From DAOTWY01 sp003696565 (GTDB lineage Bacteria > Chloroflexota > Anaerolineae > Aggregatilineales > Phototrophicaceae): a DNA stretch of 15,354 bases. The position numbers and the translations under genes are program-made. Location: NCBI GenBank assembly GCA_034435635.1, contig DAOTWY010000131.1, forward strand, positions 1-15,354, given 5' to 3'. Positions 7,973 through 14,656 of the stretch are shown one piece after another. Each line of letters starts with the position of its first letter. The stretch's first letter is position 1. The notes under the pieces are model-generated. The model was given only the letters and a program-made list of their open reading frames with translations, searched no databases and was not told the DNA's origin.

Positions 7973-8686
7973 TTATCCACCGAGATAAGCCTCAACAATT
8001 TTAGGATCGTTTTGCAAATCAGAGGCGATTCCACTATGTGTAATATAACCCGATTGCAACACGTACCCGCGATGTGCAACACCTAGTGCCATCAGTGCGT
8101 TTTGTTCAACAAGAAGAATGGTTGTGCCATTTTCTTTATTTAGGTATTCAATTACATCAAAAATTGCTTCGACCAGTAAAGGAGCCAAGCCCATAGAGGG
8201 TTCATCTAAGAGCAAGATACGCGGTTGTGCCATTAGGGCGCGCCCCATAGCCAGCATTTGCTGTTCGCCACCAGAAAGCGTACCTCCAAGTTGATTTTGC
8301 CGTTCTTTTAACCGCGGAAACCGTTCAAAAACGTATTCCATATCTTTTTTAATACCAGCGAGATCATTACGCTTAAAAGCACCTATTTCTAAGTTCTCTC
8401 GAACAGTAAGGCGGGTGAATATTTTACGCCCTTCTGGTGATTGAACAATACCACGTGCCACGATTTCATGTGGTGGGGTTTTGGTGATGTCCTCACCTTC
8501 TAACAAAATACGCCCTTCAGCTGCGCGGACAATACCACATATGGTATTCAATGTGGTCGATTTACCCGCCCCATTTCCACCGATCAAGGTAACAATTTCA
8601 CCCTGCTCTACCGTGATCGAAATACCTTTAAGAGCGTGAATTTTACCATAATAGGAATGAATATCTTGTACCTCAAGCAGTGCCAT
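7973..8686 (-). CDS. livF: Branched-chain amino acid ABC transporter ATP-binding protein LivF
   Basis: One of the two cytoplasmic ATPases powering the LivHM permease. In 237 residues, the usual length, Walker A GGNGAGKST lies at 36-44, the Q-loop glutamine in VQSPEGR at 82, the signature LSGGEQQ at 137-143 and Walker B ILLLDEP at 157-163. The switch histidine is replaced by Gln in LLVEQNA (Gln195), which is characteristic of LivF and distinguishes it from LivG. It overlaps the end of livG by 14 bases and is the last gene of the operon. A good AGGGG ribosome site precedes the ATG. Confidence 0.95.
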   Translation of the reverse strand: MALLEVQDIHSYYGKIHALKGISITVEQGEIVTLIGGNGAGKSTTLNTICGIVRAAEGRILLEGEDITKTPPHEIVARGIVQSPEGRKIFTRLTVRENLEIGAFKRNDLAGIKKDMEYVFERFPRLKERQNQLGGTLSGGEQQMLAMGRALMAQPRILLLDEPSMGLAPLLVEAIFDVIEYLNKENGTTILLVEQNALMALGVAHRGYVLQSGYITHSGIASDLQNDPKIVEAYLGG

Positions 8687-9473
8687 CTTTTGCCCCTTTT
8701 TGCATAACAGATGACCCTAAATAAGCTTCAATGACAACCGGATCACGTTGAACATGGGCTGGTGTTCCTTCAGAAATTTTACGCCCATAGTCCATCACGG
8801 TTACCTGATCTGAAATACTCATCACAAGTTTCATATCATGCTCAATCAAAAAGATTGTTAAATCACGTTCATCACGCAGGCGACGGATGAAGCCCATCAT
8901 TTCATCTGTTTCTTGGGGGTTCATCCCCGCAGTGGGTTCATCCAATAAAAGCAGCAAAGGTTCTAAAGCGAGTGCACGGGCGATTTCTAACCGTCTTTGA
9001 AAACCATATGCAAGATTACCAGCCAAAAGATCACCTTTGCCTTGCAAACCGGCGAAATCAAGCAATTCTAGTGCGCGGTCAATCGCCACTGCTTCTTCGC
9101 GGCGCATTTGGGGTGTTCTTAAAACAGCACCAAGTGGTGAGGTACGGATATGAATATGCATACCGACTAAAACATTTTCAATAACGGTCATATCTTTAAA
9201 CAAGCGAATGTTCTGGTAGGTACGTGCAATACCCCGTTGTGCGATCTGATCTGTCCGCAAACCTCGAATCGAACGCCCATTAAAGACAATATCGCCTTCT
9301 TCTGGTACATAAAACCCAGTGACACAATTAAAAAATGTGGTTTTACCTGCCCCATTAGGACCAATCAGACTGGCAATCATACCCCGTTCAATCTGTAAAT
9401 CCACATCACGCACGGCAATCAATCCGCCAAAGCGTTTTTGAATTTTTTGTACATCCAATAGTAAATCAGCCAT
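8673..9473 (-). CDS. livG: Branched-chain amino acid ABC transporter ATP-binding protein LivG
   Basis: Second ATPase subunit of the importer. Within 266 residues Walker A GPNGAGKTT is at 38-46, the Q-loop glutamine in RTYQNIRLF at 87, Walker B LLLLLDEP ending at 180 and the switch His212 in LIEHDMKLV. The signature region reads NLAYGFQRRLEIARALA (153-169), where LivG proteins usually have LSYGQQRRLEIARAL; the Phe at 158 is a mild deviation. The C-terminal EGTPAHVQRDPVVIEAYLG is typical. The start overlaps the livM stop by 8 bases (ATGGCTGA). Confidence 0.95.
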   Translation of the reverse strand: MADLLLDVQKIQKRFGGLIAVRDVDLQIERGMIASLIGPNGAGKTTFFNCVTGFYVPEEGDIVFNGRSIRGLRTDQIAQRGIARTYQNIRLFKDMTVIENVLVGMHIHIRTSPLGAVLRTPQMRREEAVAIDRALELLDFAGLQGKGDLLAGNLAYGFQRRLEIARALALEPLLLLLDEPTAGMNPQETDEMMGFIRRLRDERDLTIFLIEHDMKLVMSISDQVTVMDYGRKISEGTPAHVQRDPVVIEAYLGSSVMQKGAKDGTA

Positions 9474-11658
9474 GTATTACCTGCTCTTTCTCTGCCAATT
9501 TGGGCGGTGATGGCGGCAAAATGCCTTCTGGTTTAATCAACATGACAACGACAAGTAACACCCCAAAGCTCAATAAGCGGTAGTCATCTAATTCACGCAG
9601 CAACTCCGGCAAACCAATGAGAATCATTGAACCAAGTACCACCCCAGGAATAGACCCCATCCCGCCGATGATGATAAGACTCAAGACGTTAATCGACACT
9701 AAGATTGTAAAACTATCTGGGAAAATACCTTGAACGGATGCCCCAAAAACTGCCCCACCTAAACCAGCAAAGGCAGAGCTAACGCCAAACGCCAGCAACT
9801 TAGTGTTCACTAAATGAATCCCCATGGCTTGGGCAACATTTTCATCCGCCTTGACAGCACGCCAAGCCCGTCCAATACGTGAGTTCGCCAGGCGATAAAC
9901 AACAAAAGCAGCAAACAACACACTGAACAAAAACAAATAATAGATACTTGTTGAGTTATTGAGTTGCGCATACCAACCCTCATCAAAGCGAGTCAAGTCA
10001 ATGACAGGGCTAGGAATACGGGTGATCCCGCTCGCCGCACCAAATAAAGGTTTAAAGTCATCTGCTTTGATAATACGATTGGTGATTTCTCCAAAGCCCA
10101 ATGTAACAATCGCCAAGTAATCACCGCGCAACCGCAATACAGGAACGCCAAGCAGCATACCAGTTACAGCACTGAATACAACACAAATGGGCCAAGCTTG
10201 CCAAAAGGTCATCACCCCCGTGCAAGTTTGCAGGGCGTTTTCTAATGTTGCGGGATCAGCCCCGCCACAAGTTAAGATATTGGGTTTTGTAAGAATACCA
10301 AGTGTATATGCACCAATGGCAAACGAAGCAACGTATCCTAAATCAAGCAGACCGGCATATCCCACCATTACATTTAACCCAATACCCATGATGGTGTATA
10401 GCGCAATCAAATTGAACACATTGCTAATATATAACCCCATAAATTGAGGGGCAATCAGCAAGACAAGCATAGAAATTGCAAAAAAGATAAATTGTGTTTG
10501 ATGCCTTTGAACAGGGACAACACGCAAAAACGTTTTCTCAGCGCGTATAGACAATCGTGGGACAATCCACATCGCCATACATAGCAAAAAGAAGATGATA
10601 ATGGCACGCAAAATCCCAACTTCTGGTCTATTCCAGATGATTTCAACACCTAAAATAGTATCGTTGACACGGAAACGATCTCCCCACTGTAAAATCCCTA
10701 ATAACAACAAGCCGAGCGCAAAATATAATGAGGCATCATGAACCGAGCGAGGCGCACGATTGATCAGCGCACCGAAAGCACCAATTACCCCTAAAATTAA
10801 GATAAAAAATACGCTCAACGGAATAGAGAGATCACCTACTATAAAATCACCATTGATGCTCATCTGTAAAATCCGTGGCACAGAGCCGATGCCTCTTAAC
10901 ACACCACCAGCATCTAATGCCCCATTATTTACCAAAAGTACAAGAGCACCAGCAGAGATCATCCCTAAGCTAAATCCGCTTATGGTACGTAACCACAACG
11001 ATTCGGGTAAGTAAAAGGCAACAAAATACCCCAACGCGAAAACAGTAAATAACATTACTGCATCCGGCAGTGTCAGGATGCGGTCAAGCTGTCCGCTAGC
11101 AAGGCTAAGAACAACCGTCAACAATAAAGAGATAAATATAATCGTACGCCATTGGCGGGAAAAATGAATATAAACGATCACAAAACCAGCAACAACAACG
11201 GCAAAAAGTAACAACAAGGCAAACCCTTGAAGTTGAACGCCAGGAACTGTAATCCAATCTGCAAAATTTAGATCACGTAGGGGGCTTAATAACCCACCTC
11301 CATCTAAGTAAACAATTTTCCCGGAGGTAAGCGTACCAGGATTTAAATCTTTCAGCCGTTGAAATACAAAAGTGAGGTCAGTACGTGTATCTAAAACCAC
11401 AATCAGGATCAGTGCTAGCGTGGGTATTAGCACACCAATTAAACTATTCACGCTAACTGCAATCAAACGCCCACGCATCGGAAGTGCCGTGACATAAGCG
11501 GAAACGCCTATCATCAAGCCAAGCGTGACAGTAGCTAGGGTTAGATAATCTTCCAGCACTTCACGACTTTCAAACGTGCTGAAGATACCAGTTAGAGTCA
11601 ATATCACAATGACAACAGTCACATAAAATGGATAACGCAGTGTGTTTTTGTGGAACAT
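9466..11658 (-). CDS. livM: Branched-chain amino acid ABC transporter permease LivM with a large N-terminal membrane extension
   Basis: Inner-membrane permease subunit. Residues of about 389-712 are a standard LivM core: GLNVMVGYAGLLDLGY (427-442), RLRGDYLAIVTLGFGEI (509-525), the ATPase-coupling loop RIGRAWRAVKADENVAQAMG (594-613), IIIGGMGSIPGVVLGS (662-677) and KPEGILP near the end. The protein is 730 residues, about twice the usual 320-420. Its first 385 or so residues hold about ten hydrophobic segments by eye (near 11-28, 37-59, 65-89, 144-165, 171-188, 199-217, 225-244, 279-299, 309-324, 348-366). There is also a roughly 53-residue outside loop at 90-143. An even helix count keeps the core in its normal orientation. 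I do not recognise a known domain in the extension. The start codon shares one base with the livH stop (TAATG). No sign of a frameshift or of two fused ORFs is seen. Confidence 0.9.
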   Translation of the reverse strand: MFHKNTLRYPFYVTVVIVILTLTGIFSTFESREVLEDYLTLATVTLGLMIGVSAYVTALPMRGRLIAVSVNSLIGVLIPTLALILIVVLDTRTDLTFVFQRLKDLNPGTLTSGKIVYLDGGGLLSPLRDLNFADWITVPGVQLQGFALLLLFAVVVAGFVIVYIHFSRQWRTIIFISLLLTVVLSLASGQLDRILTLPDAVMLFTVFALGYFVAFYLPESLWLRTISGFSLGMISAGALVLLVNNGALDAGGVLRGIGSVPRILQMSINGDFIVGDLSIPLSVFFILILGVIGAFGALINRAPRSVHDASLYFALGLLLLGILQWGDRFRVNDTILGVEIIWNRPEVGILRAIIIFFLLCMAMWIVPRLSIRAEKTFLRVVPVQRHQTQFIFFAISMLVLLIAPQFMGLYISNVFNLIALYTIMGIGLNVMVGYAGLLDLGYVASFAIGAYTLGILTKPNILTCGGADPATLENALQTCTGVMTFWQAWPICVVFSAVTGMLLGVPVLRLRGDYLAIVTLGFGEITNRIIKADDFKPLFGAASGITRIPSPVIDLTRFDEGWYAQLNNSTSIYYLFLFSVLFAAFVVYRLANSRIGRAWRAVKADENVAQAMGIHLVNTKLLAFGVSSAFAGLGGAVFGASVQGIFPDSFTILVSINVLSLIIIGGMGSIPGVVLGSMILIGLPELLRELDDYRLLSFGVLLVVVMLIKPEGILPPSPPKLAEKEQVIHG

Positions 11659-12821
11659 TAGACTTTCTCTTCTGAGAGCACTTCACCAAAAAAGCCAGTT
11701 GGACGAAAGATTAGAACAAGAACTAATAACCCAAAAGAAACTACGTCTTTCAGTTGATTACTCAACCCAAGAATAGACGGACCAACCGATTCCGCCACGC
11801 CAAGGAATAAACCACCGAACATCGCGCCGGGCACATTACCAATACCACCAATAACAGCAGCTGTAAACGCTTTAATACCAGGGAAAAAGCCCATACGAGA
11901 CTCAATTTGCCCATTACCGGGGATCATAGAAAATAAAACAGCTCCTGCCCCTGCAAGCAATGCACCAAGTACAAATGTGGTCACAATTGTACGATCAACA
12001 TTGATTCCCATTAGTGCTGCGGTATTTTTGTCCTCTGCAACCGCACGCATTGCACGTCCAGTTTTAGTGCGTTGGATAAAAAACCATAGGGCAATCATAA
12101 TAGCGAGAGAAACAAAAAAGACCACAAATGAGATAGGGCGTATTGTTAGCTCCATACCCAAAAGATTTATAGTATAAATTCCGCTGACAATATCAATCCC
12201 ATCACGGCAGATGGTTTCTCCGCGAAGAGTCTCACAAGAAGCCCCCTCAAATAATGATTGAAAGACGTAGAGTTTAATATCAGGAAAACGCCGCGCACTA
12301 GCACCAAAAAGCAACTTAAAAAGCTCTTGTAACGTGATTGATGCACCAATAGCCGTAATCAGTGGTACAAGGCGAGGCGCATTACGTAGTGGACGATAAG
12401 CAATGCGCTCTAATAAAACAGCCACTACCACAGATGCTAACATACCGGCTATTAACGTACCCAAAAGAGCAAGAAAAGTATGTTCTTGTAAAAAACCAGA
12501 CTGTTGAAAACCATAAATTGTAAAAAAGCCCATGTAAGCCCCTGCCATGAACACTTCACCGTGTGCAAAGTTAATCATAAACAGGATGCCATAAACCAAT
12601 GTGTATCCCAGAGCGATTAAGGAGTAAATACTTCCTTGAGACAAACCAAAAATCAGCTGTTGTATAAACTGCTCTGGCGTATATTCCCCTGTAAGAACAT
12701 TTGATGCGGCAACAACGACCAAAAAGACTAAGAAAGCCGCCCCTATTGTATACATGGGACTGCGGAGCAGCGGCAAAAGATAATTATAGCGGCGTGTCAC
12801 CGTTGACCCCTCAGATGCCAT
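11658..12821 (-). CDS. livH: Branched-chain amino acid ABC transporter permease LivH
   Basis: Second permease subunit. Core motifs are GYTLVYGILFMINFAHGEVF (72-91), YRPLRNAPRLVPLITAIGAS (142-161), the coupling loop TKTGRAMRAVAEDKNTAALM (252-271), KAFTAAVIGGIGNVPGAMFG (317-336) and KDVVSFGLLVLVLIFRPTG (358-376). At 387 residues it is longer than the usual 290-310. One extra hydrophobic segment lies near 23-43 ahead of the normal first helix, and the loop at about 175-225 is enlarged. That loop carries Cys196 and Cys205, and by topology faces outside, where a disulfide is possible. A strong AAGGAG site lies five bases before the ATG. It follows livK after a 101-base gap with a stable stem-loop, and runs directly into livM. 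Confidence 0.94.
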   Translation of the reverse strand: MASEGSTVTRRYNYLLPLLRSPMYTIGAAFLVFLVVVAASNVLTGEYTPEQFIQQLIFGLSQGSIYSLIALGYTLVYGILFMINFAHGEVFMAGAYMGFFTIYGFQQSGFLQEHTFLALLGTLIAGMLASVVVAVLLERIAYRPLRNAPRLVPLITAIGASITLQELFKLLFGASARRFPDIKLYVFQSLFEGASCETLRGETICRDGIDIVSGIYTINLLGMELTIRPISFVVFFVSLAIMIALWFFIQRTKTGRAMRAVAEDKNTAALMGINVDRTIVTTFVLGALLAGAGAVLFSMIPGNGQIESRMGFFPGIKAFTAAVIGGIGNVPGAMFGGLFLGVAESVGPSILGLSNQLKDVVSFGLLVLVLIFRPTGFFGEVLSEEKV

Positions 12822-12847
12822 AAAAACTCCTTACACCTTAAACCAAG

Positions 12848-12872
12848 CAGAGGTGGGATAAACCCACCTCTG
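12848..12872 (-). other. Intercistronic stem-loop between livK and livH
   Basis: CAGAGGTGGG (12848-12857) and CCCACCTCTG (12863-12872) form a perfect 10-bp stem with a 5-base loop. In the leftward transcript no T-run follows (CTTGGTTTAAGG), so full termination is unlikely. Its place between the binding-protein gene and the permease genes suggests an mRNA-stabilising or partially terminating element that keeps LivK more abundant than the membrane subunits, as is known for other ABC importer operons. That role is inference. Confidence 0.6.
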
Positions 12873-12922
12873 AAACTAAAGTCATACTATCTTAATCGGT
12901 TTTATCCAAAACTGCCACCAAT

Positions 12923-14554
12923 TTATTCGCCTGGCAACAGTACGCCGTCAATGACATGGATCACACCATTGGTTGCATACACATCTGGCATAACCACTGT
13001 TACAGTGCCATTAAGAACCACTGCACCATCGACTACTTCAAAGGTGATATCTTCACCCAACAAGGTAGTCAGGGTACCGCTACCCATTTCCACAAGTGCG
13101 GCAGCGTCAAATTCGCCTTCTACTGCATGATACAGCAACACATTGGTCAACGTTTCTGCATCCAGGTCTGTCACAACAATACCGGAAGCTTCAAAAGCAT
13201 CATTAGTAGGGGCAAAAATGGTTAGTGATTCAGCAGTAAGCAATGCATCCAAAACAGAGGGGTCTGCTGCAAGAACAGCTTCTACCAATGTGGAGAAGTT
13301 TGGATCGCTCAGAGCAATATCAGAGATCGCCATGGTGGGTTCTTCCATCATCATGTCGTCTTCCATACCACCCATGACCAATACTTCCACAAATTCGCCA
13401 TCCTGTACTTGATAGAAACCAATTGCAGAAGATGAGGTTTCACCAGTACCATCGGCAGAGAGCAGTCCAGTCATACCTTCAAAGCCTTCAAAGGAACGGA
13501 CATATTCCTGGAGTGCAGAACGACTAATAACTAATGCACCATCTTCGTTGATTTCGCCAACAGCTTCAATAGCATCCAAGAAAATGTTATAAGCATCATA
13601 GCCATTAGGATAGTAAGGACCAGGCGGTTCTTCACCATAGGTTGCCACATAACGTTCTAACAGCATATCAAGGTCATCACTGCTGAATGGAATAGCGACA
13701 GAAGCATAAGCACCTTCAGCAGCCTCCCCAGCTTGTTCGATGAACTCTGGACCTTGGATGCCATCTGCGCCCATAAAGATTACATCGCCTAAACCCGCAT
13801 CTGCACGTTGTTGTGCTAAAAGTGCTGCTTCATTGGGGAAGCCAGCAAAATAGATTAGTTCTGGTTCTGCTGATGCAATTTCTTCCAACAAAGCACGGAA
13901 ATCTGTATCGCCAACATTCACTGCGTCTGAAGCAACAACCTCGCCACCAAGTGCCTCAAAGGCAGGAATGAGAACAGTTACCAGACCTTCACCATATGCA
14001 CTACCATCATGGATCGTGGCAATCTTAGTCACACCTAGCTCATTATAAATAAATTCAGCTGCCAATGTTCCCTGGATGCCATCTGGCGTGACAGCACGGT
14101 TAAAGCTGGTATAGCCCTGCTGTGTTAAGGTAGGGGCGGTGCAGCTTGGGCTGATGCTAGTATAGCCAGCCGCATCGTAGATTGGGGCGGCGGCGTTGCA
14201 TGCACTGGAGCACATATGCCCAATAACGCCGGCAATGCTAGGATCAGCAGCAAAACGATTGGCGACTGCTTGCCCTGTTTCTGCACTACAAGCGGAATCT
14301 TGAGCATCAATAACGACATTAAACTCTACCCCATCAACGGTGACCGTCGGACGATCTTCCTGGGCAAGTTCAACACCACGTTGAATATCGATACCAAACG
14401 GAGCTGTATCACCACTGAGGGAAACAGCTAAACCAAGAACAATATCATCACCTGGTTCAACCACAATTTCATCATCTTGAGCGAGAACACCAGATGATAG
14501 CATTGCGGCTGCCATTACGAAAACAAGCAGTAGTGCCAGTTTACGAATAGACAT
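12923..14554 (-). CDS. livK: Branched-chain amino acid-type solute-binding protein fused to a C-terminal fasciclin (FAS1) domain
   Basis: Extracytoplasmic receptor of the importer. From the ATG at 14552-14554 the protein is 543 residues. A signal peptide (about 1-25: Lys/Arg start, hydrophobic core) ends VLA before QDD, a signal-peptidase-I site without lipobox cysteine. Residues of about 36-395 form a Leu/Ile/Val-binding type I fold (VLGLAVSLSGDTAPFG, GVIGHMCSSACNAAAPIYDA, IHDGSAYGEGL, YYPNGYDAYNIFLDAI) with Cys89, 115, 119 and 138. A Met/Asp/Glu-rich linker (about 395-408) follows. Residues of about 410-543 form a FAS1 domain with the H1 motif TIFAPTNDAF (445-454), Tyr475-His476 and the H2 motif NGVIHVIDGVLLP (529-541). 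FAS1 is a cell-adhesion domain rarely joined to ABC receptors. An upstream in-frame ATG at 14635 lies before the predicted -10 box and lacks a ribosome site, so it was rejected. Confidence 0.93.
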   Translation of the reverse strand: MSIRKLALLLVFVMAAAMLSSGVLAQDDEIVVEPGDDIVLGLAVSLSGDTAPFGIDIQRGVELAQEDRPTVTVDGVEFNVVIDAQDSACSAETGQAVANRFAADPSIAGVIGHMCSSACNAAAPIYDAAGYTSISPSCTAPTLTQQGYTSFNRAVTPDGIQGTLAAEFIYNELGVTKIATIHDGSAYGEGLVTVLIPAFEALGGEVVASDAVNVGDTDFRALLEEIASAEPELIYFAGFPNEAALLAQQRADAGLGDVIFMGADGIQGPEFIEQAGEAAEGAYASVAIPFSSDDLDMLLERYVATYGEEPPGPYYPNGYDAYNIFLDAIEAVGEINEDGALVISRSALQEYVRSFEGFEGMTGLLSADGTGETSSSAIGFYQVQDGEFVEVLVMGGMEDDMMMEEPTMAISDIALSDPNFSTLVEAVLAADPSVLDALLTAESLTIFAPTNDAFEASGIVVTDLDAETLTNVLLYHAVEGEFDAAALVEMGSGTLTTLLGEDITFEVVDGAVVLNGTVTVVMPDVYATNGVIHVIDGVLLPGE

Positions 14555-14560
14555 ACTTCT

Positions 14561-14566
14561 CTCCTT
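14561..14566 (-). promoter_or_regulatory. livK: Ribosome binding site that fixes the livK start
   Basis: AAGGAG on the minus strand, six bases upstream of the ATG at 14552-14554. It selects the start that places the signal peptide at the N-terminus and rules out the 81-base longer reading. Confidence 0.85.
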
Positions 14567-14612
14567 GAAATTTTGTAAAGAATTTTTTAAAACAAGTTTC
14601 CTTGCCTTACAC

Positions 14613-14640
14613 ATTATAACGCAAGATTGTCCCATGCAAA
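14613..14640 (-). promoter_or_regulatory. Candidate promoter of the livKHMGF operon
   Basis: A perfect TATAAT (14613-14618, minus strand) follows TTTGCA (14635-14640, 4/6 to the -35 consensus) after 16 bases. Transcription would start near 14606, giving a leader of about 50 bases. The leader contains a short CAAG-GAAA-CTTG hairpin (14593-14604) and then the livK ribosome site. The whole promoter fits in the 102-base gap after the upstream gene, so the liv operon can be expressed on its own. No clear operator was recognised. Confidence 0.6.
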
Positions 14641-14656
14641 GGTCTTTAACAAAGCA

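Noticed and set aside
8020..8140. LivF lacks the switch histidine (Gln195)
   Set aside because: Gln at this place is typical of LivF proteins, so it is not evidence of an inactive ATPase.
14555..14635. In-frame extension of livK to an upstream ATG (27 more residues)
   Set aside because: It would begin upstream of the predicted -10 box, has no ribosome site, and would push the signal peptide into the interior. The ATG at 14554 has a strong AAGGAG.
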